Assembly (NCBI RefSeq): GCF_000185365.1
Contig: NZ_GL622241.1
Location: forward strand, 1,887,832-1,951,831
DNA length: 64,000 nt
Direction of reading: 5' to 3'
From: Enterococcus italicus DSM 15952
Lineage (GTDB): Bacteria; Bacillota; Bacilli; Lactobacillales; Enterococcaceae
Positions 44,169 to 52,457 of the stretch are shown one piece after another. A program made the translations under genes and the position numbers. The notes beneath the pieces were generated by a model, which ran no database searches, was not told the DNA's origin, and saw only the letters and a list, made by a program, of their open reading frames with translations. How positions within the stretch are numbered: the first letter of the stretch is position 1; every line of letters starts with the position of its first letter.

Positions 44169-45968
44169 CTATTTTGTATCATTTCGTGCTCGTAAAGCCG
44201 ATAAAATCGCAACCGTATCTATCACTTCTTGTAAAGCCGCCCCTAATAATGTTGGAATGATTCCAAAGCTAGCTATTACCATTAATACACAACAAATAAT
44301 GATACCAATCAATACCGATTGTTTCGCTACGACCATTGTTCGTTTGGCAATGTCTCTTGCTTGAGCTACTTTAGCCAAATCATCTTTCAAAATAACAATA
44401 TCTGCACTTTCACTGGCAGCTGTTGAACCATGCGCCCCCATCGCTATTCCGATGTCCGCAACGGAAAGAGCTGGAGCATCATTTACTCCATCACCTACCA
44501 TGACTGTTGGTCTAAGTGGCGCTGGAATTTCTTGAATATAGGCGATTTTATCTTGCGGTAGACAATCAGCATGCACCACATCAATTCCTACTTGGTCTGC
44601 AATGCTATCTGCCACTTCTTGCTTATCTCCTGTTAATAAATGGATGCTCTCTACTCCTCCCGCCTTTAGCATTTGCATCGTTTCCTTTGCCTCTTGACGG
44701 ACTTGATCTTTCATAGTCACATGTCCTATCATGACACCATTCACAGCAACAAAGACCGCGACTTCGTTTGTTAAGCGATGGACATCTTTTTTCCCTACGA
44801 AGGTCGATTTACCTACTTTTACTTCGTTTCCTTCAATAAAGCATACAACACCCTGGCCAGTCACTTCTTCCAAATCTTTCACTGGCAATAATGCCACACC
44901 TTTTTCTTTGGCTTCCCGAACAATGGAGCGTGCAATGACATGTCCCGATTCTTGCTCCGCACTGGCTACGAGTTGTAAAAATGTTTTTTCCGTATAACTA
45001 CTCGTATAAGATAATTGATCAATGTAGAGCGCTCCTTCTGTTATTGTCCCCGTCTTATCAAATGAAAAGCTTTTAGCAGTTGCAAGTTTTTCGATGGTTG
45101 TCCCATTTTTCACTACGATACCATTGCGGCTAGACCGACTCATTCCTGCGACTAGCGCAATCGGAGCAGCTAAGATTAAAGGACACGGTGATGCGACTAC
45201 TAGGACTTCTGCAAAGCGTACCGGATCTTTAGAGAAAAACCATGCCAAACCACCAATCACATACGCAATAATCGTGAAAGGCACCGCATACCGATCTGCT
45301 AAACGAACAAAATTGGCCGGTTTTTGAGCCGATTCTTTTACTAATTTGACCAATAATTGGTATTGACTGTCAGCGGCTACTTTAGTTACTTTAAACCGAA
45401 ATGCTTGATCGCCATTTAGCGACCCTGACATCACTTCATCGCCAATTCCTTTTTCGACCGGTAATGACTCACCTGTTAAAGAGGATTCATCCAACGTCGT
45501 CCGACCTTCTTTAATCACACCATCTACTGGTACAAGCTCACCTGGTTTAACTAAGACAAGCTCACCGATTTGCACCGTCTCAGCTTTGCAATCAATGATT
45601 TCCGCTCCCTTAATCACATGAGCAAGTTGAGGGGAATGGCTTAACAATTCTTGTAATTCTTTACTAGCTTGTCGGCTAGCATAATCTTCTAGACTATCTC
45701 CCCCTGTAAGCATAATTAGCACAACTAAACTAGCCCAATATTGACCGACCGCCAATGTCGCTACAATGGCAGTAATGGCTAAAATATCCACACCGTATTT
45801 TCCCGAACGCAGTGTAGCAATCATGTCAATCAACATTTGAATGGCAATCAACCCACCCGTAATCGCTACAATCATATAAGCTATTGTCGGATTTTTGAAA
45901 AGAAACTCAGCTAGTAAGGCTGCGAAACCGATTGTTAAAGTTAGAATAAATCGTTGGTAATTTTTCAT
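44169..45968 (-). CDS. P1B-type heavy-metal ATPase (SPC type)
   Basis: This is a metal-exporting P-type ATPase of 599 residues. It has no N-terminal metal-binding domain and starts directly with membrane segments. The actuator motif SLTGESLP, the phosphorylation site FDKTGT and the hinge GDGVNDAP are intact. The ion-site motif is SPC (ASPCPLILAAP) instead of CPC, and a HGS tripeptide lies in the last part (MGAHGSTAASESAD). SPC marks the P1B-4 group, which moves Fe2+, Co2+, Zn2+ or Cd2+. ATG 45968 follows AAGGAGG; 14 upstream codons are excluded. It is divergent from mntH across a region with Fur-like sites, so Fe2+ or Mn2+ export is a reasonable inference. Confidence 0.88.
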   Translation of the reverse strand: MKNYQRFILTLTIGFAALLAEFLFKNPTIAYMIVAITGGLIAIQMLIDMIATLRSGKYGVDILAITAIVATLAVGQYWASLVVLIMLTGGDSLEDYASRQASKELQELLSHSPQLAHVIKGAEIIDCKAETVQIGELVLVKPGELVPVDGVIKEGRTTLDESSLTGESLPVEKGIGDEVMSGSLNGDQAFRFKVTKVAADSQYQLLVKLVKESAQKPANFVRLADRYAVPFTIIAYVIGGLAWFFSKDPVRFAEVLVVASPCPLILAAPIALVAGMSRSSRNGIVVKNGTTIEKLATAKSFSFDKTGTITEGALYIDQLSYTSSYTEKTFLQLVASAEQESGHVIARSIVREAKEKGVALLPVKDLEEVTGQGVVCFIEGNEVKVGKSTFVGKKDVHRLTNEVAVFVAVNGVMIGHVTMKDQVRQEAKETMQMLKAGGVESIHLLTGDKQEVADSIADQVGIDVVHADCLPQDKIAYIQEIPAPLRPTVMVGDGVNDAPALSVADIGIAMGAHGSTAASESADIVILKDDLAKVAQARDIAKRTMVVAKQSVLIGIIICCVLMVIASFGIIPTLLGAALQEVIDTVAILSALRARNDTK

Positions 45969-46018
45969 TGTTCTCCTCCTTGATTTCACAAAAAGAGTAT
46001 AACACCACAACTTTTCAA

Positions 46019-46070
46019 ATGATAATACAATCCACTAATTGATAACGATAATCAAAAGCAATTATCATAA
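46019..46070. promoter_or_regulatory. Fur/PerR-like boxes between the P1B ATPase and mntH
   Basis: TTGATAACGATAATCA (46039-46054) and ATTATCATAATTC (46061-46073) form an inverted arrangement of GATAAT half-sites, and a further TGATAATA occurs at 46019. This resembles iron-responsive Fur-family operators close to the ATPase promoter. Confidence 0.55.
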
Positions 46071-46105
46071 TTCTATTTTATATTGTATTTATTTCAATTT
46101 AATAC

Positions 46106-46163
46106 GTTAATCCCCTAGGGTAATTATAAACAAAAATCGATGCGCCTATTATTTTTTTTAGGC
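46106..46163. promoter_or_regulatory. Dyads in the mntH promoter region
   Basis: TTAATCCCCTAGGGTAATTA (46108-46127) is an imperfect palindrome, and GCCTA/TAGGC (46144-46148, 46159-46163) is a second dyad. They may bind an MntR/DtxR-type manganese regulator; neither matches a consensus that I can verify. Confidence 0.35.
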
Positions 46164-46241
46164 ATTCCGAAAAAAATCCTTTTCTTTTTTTCATTTGAGG
46201 AGTAAACTAACGTTGAAAAGAAATGAAAGGTGGTTATCTTC

Positions 46242-47828
46242 TTGAGTAAAAATGAAAATCATGCTCATAAGCACAAGTTGATGGAACACGCCAATGGTCC
46301 ATCACTTGAGGAAATAAATGGGACAGTCGTTGTTCCTAAAGGTATGGGATTTTGGAAAACATTGTTCGCATACTCGGGGCCGGGTGCACTTGTGGCAGTC
46401 GGCTACATGGATCCGGGAAACTGGTCCACTTCTATTACTGGCGGTCAAAATTTTCAATATCTATTAATGTCGGTGATCTTAATGTCTAGCTTGATTGCTA
46501 TGCTTTTACAATACATGGCAGCTAAACTAGGAATCGTCACTCAGATGGACTTGGCGCAAGCGATTCGAGCGCGTACGAGCAAATCATTAGGTATTATTTT
46601 GTGGATTTTAACTGAATTAGCGATTATGGCCACAGATATTGCCGAGGTTATCGGGGCAGCTATTGCCTTATACCTACTATTTGATATTCCCTTATTGTAT
46701 GCTGTTTTTATTACTGTCTTTGATGTCTTGTTGCTTTTATTGTTGACAAAAGTCGGATTTCGTAAGATTGAAGCAATCGTGGTTTGTTTGATTTTTGTCA
46801 TTCTTTTTGTCTTTGTCTATCAAGTTGCTCTATCAAATCCAGATTGGGTTGCGGTGATGAAAGGCTTTATTCCAACAAGTGAAACATTCTCTTCATCAAA
46901 AAGTATCGGCGGTCAAACTCCTCTAACAGGGGCCTTAGGAATTATTGGAGCGACTGTGATGCCGCATAATTTGTATTTACATTCGGCTGTTTCTCAAACA
47001 CGTGCTATTGATCATAGCGATGAAGATGATGTTGCCGAAGCAGTTCGCTTTACCACATGGGACTCTAATATTCAATTAACAATGGCTTTCTTTGTTAACT
47101 CGTTGCTTCTTATTATGGGTGTTGCAGTATTTAAAACTGGCGCTGTCCAAGATCCATCCTTCTTTGGATTGTATGAAGCCTTATCTGATCCTTCAACTTT
47201 AAGTAATGGTATCCTAGTTCAGGTAGCGAAATCTGGTTTATTGTCTACTCTCTTTGCAGTTGCGCTACTTGCATCTGGTCAAAATTCTACGATTACTGGT
47301 ACCTTGACAGGACAAGTAGTCATGGAAGGTTTCATTCATATGAAAATACCGATTTGGTTACGGCGCCTTGTTACTCGTTTAATCTCGGTGATTCCAGTCT
47401 TAGTCTGTGTGGCGTTAACCAGTGGTAAATCGGCTATTGAAGAACATACTGCGTTAAATACTTTAATGAATAATTCTCAAGTCTTTCTAGCTTTTGCCTT
47501 ACCATTCTCAATGGTCCCACTGCTCATGATGACGGATAGTAGTCTTGAAATGGGTGATCGTTTCAAAAACTCATGGATCATTCGCTTATTAGGTTGGATT
47601 TCAGTCATCGGATTAACGTATTTAAATCTAATCGGATTGCCCGGACAAATTGAAGGATTCTTTGGTGACAACGCAAGTAAAATAGATCTTGTCATTGCAG
47701 ATAGCATTGCCTACTTTACGATAGCTATTGTGCTTCTTTTGTTGGCATGGACAGTTTATGACCTATATAAGGGAAACAAAAAATTAAATGCGCGCATTCA
47801 ATTAAATAATATGCGTGAAACGGAGTAG
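46242..47828 (+). CDS. mntH: Manganese/divalent metal transporter, NRAMP family
   Basis: This is an NRAMP proton-coupled importer of 528 residues with eleven or twelve membrane segments. The metal-site motif in helix 1 is DPGNWST, and helix 6 has MPHNLYLHS. The N terminus is His-rich (NHAHKHK), which could bind metal. The frame also opens with a GTG at 46230, but AAAGGTGG fits the TTG at 46242, eight bases away, so TTG is preferred. The universal stress gene follows 10 bases after the stop. Confidence 0.92.
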   Translation: MSKNENHAHKHKLMEHANGPSLEEINGTVVVPKGMGFWKTLFAYSGPGALVAVGYMDPGNWSTSITGGQNFQYLLMSVILMSSLIAMLLQYMAAKLGIVTQMDLAQAIRARTSKSLGIILWILTELAIMATDIAEVIGAAIALYLLFDIPLLYAVFITVFDVLLLLLLTKVGFRKIEAIVVCLIFVILFVFVYQVALSNPDWVAVMKGFIPTSETFSSSKSIGGQTPLTGALGIIGATVMPHNLYLHSAVSQTRAIDHSDEDDVAEAVRFTTWDSNIQLTMAFFVNSLLLIMGVAVFKTGAVQDPSFFGLYEALSDPSTLSNGILVQVAKSGLLSTLFAVALLASGQNSTITGTLTGQVVMEGFIHMKIPIWLRRLVTRLISVIPVLVCVALTSGKSAIEEHTALNTLMNNSQVFLAFALPFSMVPLLMMTDSSLEMGDRFKNSWIIRLLGWISVIGLTYLNLIGLPGQIEGFFGDNASKIDLVIADSIAYFTIAIVLLLLAWTVYDLYKGNKKLNARIQLNNMRETE

Positions 47829-47838
47829 GAGGAGCAAT

Positions 47839-48267
47839 ATGTATGCGTTCAAACGAATTTTAGTTGGTGTGGAAGAGTCAGAAGATGCGTTAAAAGCCTT
47901 CCATTATGCTGTCCATCGCGCGAAACTAGAAGACTCTTCGTTAATCATCGCACTCGTTTTAGAAAACGAAGACATTAATACGTATGAAATTCTGGATAAG
48001 ACCTTTTTAAAGAACGCTCGAGAAAAATTAATTCGCCAAGGTGAAACTTACCGCTCTTATGCAAAAGAGCAAGGACTAACAGATGTGGAAGTTCTCATTG
48101 GTCAAGGAAACCCGGGTGAAGTCATTGTCAAAGAATTTATTCCAATTTCAAAGGCTGATTTATTAATCATTGGTTCAAAATCGCGTAACCCTATCCGGAA
48201 ATACTTAGGCACACAGGCTAGTTACATGGCGAAAAATGCGACAATTTCTGTTTTAGTATATCGTTAA
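47839..48267 (+). CDS. Universal stress protein UspA family
   Basis: This is a UspA-domain protein of 142 residues. The start KRILVGVEESEDALKAFHYA and the ATP-binding G-2x-G-9x-G(S/T) motif region (IIGSKSRNPIRKYLGTQASYM) are present. It probably binds ATP and acts under stress or metal imbalance. The ATG at 47839 follows TAGGAGGAG. It is in one operon with mntH, an arrangement seen often in lactic acid bacteria. Confidence 0.88.
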   Translation: MYAFKRILVGVEESEDALKAFHYAVHRAKLEDSSLIIALVLENEDINTYEILDKTFLKNAREKLIRQGETYRSYAKEQGLTDVEVLIGQGNPGEVIVKEFIPISKADLLIIGSKSRNPIRKYLGTQASYMAKNATISVLVYR

Positions 48268-48270
48268 AAA

Positions 48271-48390
48271 GAGGCGGAGATAGAATTATTCATCTACGAG
48301 CAAAAAGACCAGAAAATCCAAAAGTATAAAAAAACTTTTGGATTTTCTGGTCTTTTCGTCGTAGGAGCTATTCGCTCATGTCACTACCTC
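48271..48390. repeat. Terminator-like repeat copy T9 with outer arms
   Basis: The core AAAAAGACCAGAAAATCC ... GGATTTTCTGGTCTTTT (48302-48356) is flanked by arms resembling GAGGCGGAGATAGAATTATT (left) and GAGCTATTCGCTCATGTCAC (right). The left arm is roughly the reverse complement of the right arm, as in T4. It lies between convergent genes. Confidence 0.78.
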
Positions 48391-48513
48391 TTTAAACGGT
48401 GTCCAATAGCAGCTCTCTCGACAATAACTCATAAATTACCGGAAATTTGAAAATCAATTTTCGTAATTTCTGCTCTTATTGCTCGGAGTTATTCGCTCTT
48501 GTCACTACCTCTA
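48391..48513. repeat. 120-bp palindromic element, copy C
   Basis: It runs from AAACGGTGTCCAATAGCAGC through CTCTCGACAATAACTC, a central dyad, and CTTATTGCTCGGAGTTATTC to GTCACTACCTC. It follows repeat T9 directly, exactly as copy A follows T3. Confidence 0.75.
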
Positions 48514-48514
48514 T

Positions 48515-48769
48515 TTATTGAAGATAGATATACAAACGAATTCTCAGTCGATTGCCAAAGCGAAAGGCCCCGATACAACCGACAATCGCTAACAACCATC
48601 GTAGATATGGATGTTCAAACTTAACAAGACTGCCAATCAACAAATACATCGCCAACAGAAATAGCACCAAATCCCCTAAAAAATAGCACAATTTTATCCC
48701 TCTTGATTCATGCGAAATTTTCTCAATCTTTTGCTGCTCCCAACGATCCCTTTCCACATAACTTTTCAT
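48515..48769 (-). CDS. Small two-segment membrane protein, unknown function
   Basis: This is an 84-residue protein with a charged N terminus (about 1-25), two membrane segments (about 28-47 and 56-72) and a basic C terminus (RFGNRLRIRL). AAGGAAG lies at good distance before the ATG. It is divergent from the Rrf2 gene and followed by a 120-bp palindrome. I do not recognise the family. Confidence 0.6.
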   Translation of the reverse strand: MKSYVERDRWEQQKIEKISHESRGIKLCYFLGDLVLFLLAMYLLIGSLVKFEHPYLRWLLAIVGCIGAFRFGNRLRIRLYIYLQ

Positions 48770-48799
48770 TTCAACACTTCCTTAGAAATTTACACTTTT

Positions 48800-48829
48800 T
48801 TGTTGCTCTTTTTCTGAAAATGGTATACT
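48800..48829 (+). promoter_or_regulatory. Promoter of the Rrf2-Pip operon
   Basis: TTGTTG (48800-48805) and TATACT (48824-48829) are 18 bases apart, in the divergent region. A 65-base AT-rich leader follows; it may carry an Rrf2 operator. Confidence 0.45.
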
Positions 48830-48896
48830 ATGCATTGTGGATATAAAAAGTCTATAAAAGATATTGTACATCCATTATATAGTGGGAGGTGATTGA

Positions 48897-49370
48897 ATGC
48901 AACTAACAAAAGCATTTGAACAAGGTGTTTGTGTAATGGCCATGTTAACAACTCAGATGCCAAGTATTCCGGTAGCGTCAGCAACGATTCACCAACGATT
49001 AGGTACTTCACCAACCTATACGCAAAAAATCGTTCGTAAATTGGTAGTTTCTGGCTTAGCTACCTCTGTATCTGGCCAAGGCGGTGGTTTTTGCTTGGCA
49101 AGAGCGTCAAAAGATATCTCTTGTCTAGATGTTGTGGAAGCCATTGAGGGAAAAGTCGTTACCTTTCCTGATTCACAATTGCTCCATCATACCTTTGCAA
49201 ACTCCAGTCGCTTGGTGAATCTAGCTACGGCAAATTCCATTGTTTACCAAGCATTTGCAAAAGCCGATGATCAATGGCGCAATGCTTTAGCGAATGTATC
49301 GATTGCCGATATTATCCACGATTCCTTACATGGGGAAAAATTAACCTTTGTAAATTGGAATGATTTATAA
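48897..49370 (+). CDS. Rrf2-family transcriptional regulator
   Basis: This is a 157-residue Rrf2 regulator with an N-terminal winged helix and the typical recognition and wing segment YTQKIVRKLVVSGLATSV followed by GQGGGFCLARA. Two cysteines (about residues 65 and 75) lie near the place of the Fe-S ligands in IscR/NsrR, but the full three-cysteine cluster is absent. It may therefore be a redox- or ligand-responsive YwnA/BigR-like variant. GGGAGGTG precedes the ATG. It is 16 bases upstream of the Pip protein gene and probably controls that operon. Confidence 0.85.
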   Translation: MQLTKAFEQGVCVMAMLTTQMPSIPVASATIHQRLGTSPTYTQKIVRKLVVSGLATSVSGQGGGFCLARASKDISCLDVVEAIEGKVVTFPDSQLLHHTFANSSRLVNLATANSIVYQAFAKADDQWRNALANVSIADIIHDSLHGEKLTFVNWNDL

Positions 49371-49386
49371 GAATTTTAGGGGGCGC

Positions 49387-52170
49387 ATGTTTTTGATAAA
49401 GAAAGAATTTAAGAAAATTTGGCAAAACAAACTTTTATTTGTAACTGTAATTGTGGTCTCGTTGATTCCAATTCTCTATGCGAGTGTCTTTTTAAAGTCG
49501 ATTTGGGATCCCTATGGCAATATGAATGAACTACCAGTTGCTGTGGTCAACTTGGACCAGTCCGTTGATTTTCAAGGGAAGACGTTAAGTGTCGGTAGTG
49601 AACTAGTCGACAACTTGAAGAAAAATGATGATTTGGGATGGCATTTTGTTTCGAAGGATGCTGCAAAACAAGGGTTAAAAGACCGTAAATATTATATGGT
49701 TGTCACAATACCAAAGGATTTCTCTAAAAATGCAGCGACCGTTTTAGATAGCGATCCGGAAAAAATGAATTTAAAATATGAAACAAACGCTGGTGTCAAC
49801 TATCTTGGTGAAGTAGTTAGTGACAATGCAATGAAACAACTCAAAGCACAAGTTAGTGAAAAAGTAACCAAGTCTTATGCTATGGCTATAATTTCTACTA
49901 TTAATGAATTAGGAAAAGGAATGAATACAGCAGCTGAAGGCTCAGAAAAATTAAATGATGGTGCCAATCAGGTGAATACTGGTGTTGGTACATTAGCTAA
50001 GAGTGTACCAACCTTGGCAGATGGTGTCAGCCAACTCGATAACGGCGCCGGCTCGTTAAAATCCGGTGTTAGTCAATACACAGCTGGTGTAGCCCAAGTT
50101 GCAGATGGTAGCAATCAATTGAATAACGGTGTTGGTCAACTAACTAGCCAACTACCAACTTTAACAAATGGCTTGAGTGCATTAGGTACTGGTGCAAATA
50201 GCTTGTCAGCTGGTTTAATCCAATATACCGGTGGCGTTGCCCAGGTTGCGAATGGTAGCACCCAATTAAACAATGGTGTGGGACAATTAGCTAGCCAACT
50301 GCCAACATTGACAAATGGCTTAGGTGCATTGGGTACTGGTGCGAATGATTTATCGACTGGGTTAGCTCAATATACTGGTGGTGTCAATAAAATTGCCGAA
50401 GGAAACAAAGCTTTAAACAGTCAAATGCCAGAATTGGTTCGTAGTGTTTCCGCCTTGAATAATGGTGCAAATCAAATATCTAGCGGTTTAAATAGTGTGG
50501 ATATATCTGCGCTTAGTAACCTAGGACAATTAGCAGGTGCACTCCAAACTGTTGCAAGTCATTTAGAAACTGCCGGAAACAGTTTAGCAAATACTTCAAA
50601 TTCAATGGCAAGCGATGTACAATCAAATACCGTAGCTGTTGTTACTGCGTTAAATAAAGCGGGCATAACCGATCCAAATCTAGCCAATGTTGTTGGTCAA
50701 TCACTAGCTACCAATGCTCAAAATACTAAAGTAGCTGCGGATATACAAAATGCTGGAAATGAATTAACTGCTGTCAAACAAATTTTACAAGGTGTAGAAT
50801 CACAAATGCCTAATCTTGATCCAAATATTGTTAATAAGTTTGAAAAACTTCAACAAGGTGCTACTGCGCTATCTAACGGATTAAATGAACTCAATACAAA
50901 GATGCCTACTCTTTCCCAAAGTGTAGATGAGCTCGCTAAAGGCAGCGCTCAACTTGCAGCAAAATCTTCGGAATTAACAAGTGGGGCCAACCAATTGGCG
51001 AGTGGCTTAAAAGAAGTTAACGCCAAAACACCAACCTTAACTAACGGTGTATCTCAATTAGCTGATGGTCTCTCACAAGTTGCTACAGGTGCAAACACAC
51101 TTAACAATAATTCAGCTCAATTAACAAGTGGGGCCAATCAGTTAGCGAATGGGTTAAACACAGTCAATGAAAAGACGCCTGCACTAGCTTCAGGTGTAAA
51201 CCAATTGGCGAACGGTGTCTCAACCTTGGCGAATGGTGCAAACACGTTAAACAGTAAATCAGGCGAATTAAATGATGGTACTGCTAAACTTGCCGATGGT
51301 TTAGATACATTGAATGGTAAAATTCCATCGCTTTCTTCTGGCGTATTAAAACTAAAAGATGGTACGGGTCAATTAGCAGATGGTACCAATGAATTAGCAA
51401 CCAAATTAAAAGATGGTTCAGCGAAAATCAATGATCTTTCACTTGGCGACAAAAATGCAGAAATGATTGCAAATCCAGCTAAAGAAACACAAACGAAATA
51501 TAGTAGCGTGCCAAACTATGGTCATGCCTTAGCACCATACTTTATGAGTGTTTCACTGTTCGTCGGATCACTAGTCTTTAACTTCGTCTATCCAATCCGC
51601 AAAATTGCCAATCGAAAAGGTGCCTCCGCTGCTCAATGGTTCCGTAGTAAAGTAACAATTGGTGGTTTAGTCGCTACAACAATGGCACTTGTGATTGGAA
51701 CAGTTATGCAAATGATTGGCTTGACTGTATCTAACCAATGGCAATTCTATGGGATTTTACTTGCAACAGCTTGGGTCAATATGTTCTTGATTATGTTCTT
51801 AGCCATGAGCTTTGATAACCCAGGTCGCTTCATCGCTGTCTTATTACTAGTTGTTCAATTAGGATCAGCGGGTGGTGTCTTCCCAATGGAGATTACAAGT
51901 CGCTTCTACAATATCGTTCATCCATATATTCCAATGACTTATTCGATTTATGGTTTACGACAATCCATTTCGACTGGTTTAGGTAATGAACTTTATAATC
52001 AATCCTTACTCATCTTAGTTGTGTTAATTATCGCTTTACTGGCTCTTTTACGCTTATCAATGCAAATACTATTCAAACGTGGACTCGCTGGCTATTCACA
52101 ATTACACAATACCCAAAAACTATTAGATGACGATTATATGAACAAACGTGAAAAATATACATTGTGGTAA
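49387..52170 (+). CDS. YhgE/Pip family membrane protein with long repeat domain
   Basis: This is a protein of 927 residues in the phage infection protein (Pip)/YhgE family, related to ABC-2 permeases. One N-terminal membrane segment (about 15-37) is followed by a large extracytoplasmic domain (about 40-700). Five or six C-terminal segments (about 715-910) complete it. The extracellular part contains many 11-residue-like units (LxxGxxxLxxG), predicted coiled-coil, as in cell-wall-spanning phage receptors and EsaA-like proteins. Two 49-residue units near residues 248-345 are almost identical at DNA level. The ATG at 49387 fits AGGGGG, and nine extra codons upstream are excluded. Rrf2 is upstream in the same operon. 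Export or phage adsorption roles are inferred only. Confidence 0.88.
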   Translation: MFLIKKEFKKIWQNKLLFVTVIVVSLIPILYASVFLKSIWDPYGNMNELPVAVVNLDQSVDFQGKTLSVGSELVDNLKKNDDLGWHFVSKDAAKQGLKDRKYYMVVTIPKDFSKNAATVLDSDPEKMNLKYETNAGVNYLGEVVSDNAMKQLKAQVSEKVTKSYAMAIISTINELGKGMNTAAEGSEKLNDGANQVNTGVGTLAKSVPTLADGVSQLDNGAGSLKSGVSQYTAGVAQVADGSNQLNNGVGQLTSQLPTLTNGLSALGTGANSLSAGLIQYTGGVAQVANGSTQLNNGVGQLASQLPTLTNGLGALGTGANDLSTGLAQYTGGVNKIAEGNKALNSQMPELVRSVSALNNGANQISSGLNSVDISALSNLGQLAGALQTVASHLETAGNSLANTSNSMASDVQSNTVAVVTALNKAGITDPNLANVVGQSLATNAQNTKVAADIQNAGNELTAVKQILQGVESQMPNLDPNIVNKFEKLQQGATALSNGLNELNTKMPTLSQSVDELAKGSAQLAAKSSELTSGANQLASGLKEVNAKTPTLTNGVSQLADGLSQVATGANTLNNNSAQLTSGANQLANGLNTVNEKTPALASGVNQLANGVSTLANGANTLNSKSGELNDGTAKLADGLDTLNGKIPSLSSGVLKLKDGTGQLADGTNELATKLKDGSAKINDLSLGDKNAEMIANPAKETQTKYSSVPNYGHALAPYFMSVSLFVGSLVFNFVYPIRKIANRKGASAAQWFRSKVTIGGLVATTMALVIGTVMQMIGLTVSNQWQFYGILLATAWVNMFLIMFLAMSFDNPGRFIAVLLLVVQLGSAGGVFPMEITSRFYNIVHPYIPMTYSIYGLRQSISTGLGNELYNQSLLILVVLIIALLALLRLSMQILFKRGLAGYSQLHNTQKLLDDDYMNKREKYTLW
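50071..50390 (+). repeat. Tandem 147-bp repeats inside the Pip gene
   Basis: The units at 50128-50274 and 50275 onward are 147 bases (49 codons) long and strongly similar, encoding GVGQL-SQLPTLTNGL and ALGTGAN segments. A partial unit precedes them at 50071-50127. In-frame recombination could change the length of the extracellular stalk. Confidence 0.8.
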
Positions 52171-52290
52171 AAAGGTTATGACAAATGCGTTTAGCTCTTA
52201 GCAATACGTACAGAAATTCCGAAAATTGTTGCTCAAATTTTTGAGAATTTTTGACTTATTGTCTAGAGAGCTGCGTTTGGAATACCGTCT
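52169..52290. repeat. 120-bp palindromic element, copy D1 (inverted)
   Basis: This is the reverse complement of the copy A/B2 orientation. It starts AAAAAGGTTATGACAAATGC, has TTAGCTCTTAGCAATACG, a central AAATTTTTGAGAATTTTTGA dyad and ends GAGAGCTGCGTTTGGAAT ACCGTCT. It begins at the Pip stop codon and is immediately followed by copy D2. Confidence 0.8.
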
Positions 52291-52411
52291 AAAAAGGTTA
52301 TGACAAACGCGTTTAGCTCTTAGCAATAAGTGCAGAAATTCAGAAAATTGTTGCTCAAATTTTTGAGAATTTTGACTTATTGTCTAGAGAGCTGCGTTTG
52401 GAATACCGTCT
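52291..52411. repeat. 120-bp palindromic element, copy D2 (inverted)
   Basis: This is a second tandem unit, about 95% identical to D1. It is directly followed by a separate terminator stem. The pair fills most of the 52171-52456 gap. Confidence 0.8.
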
Positions 52412-52424
52412 ACCAATACGAAAA

Positions 52425-52457
52425 GGAGTGTGACAGTTTTTTGTCACACTCCTTTTT
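52425..52457. terminator. Bidirectional terminator between the Pip and CapA genes
   Basis: GGAGTGTGACA pairs with TGTCACACTCC, followed by TTTTTT. Its stem is nearly the same as the one after scrR at 28849-28883. Confidence 0.9.

Noticed and set aside
52169..52411. Tandem 120-bp repeats as a CRISPR array
   Set aside because: There are only two units, without spacers, and each is itself palindromic. No cas gene is nearby.
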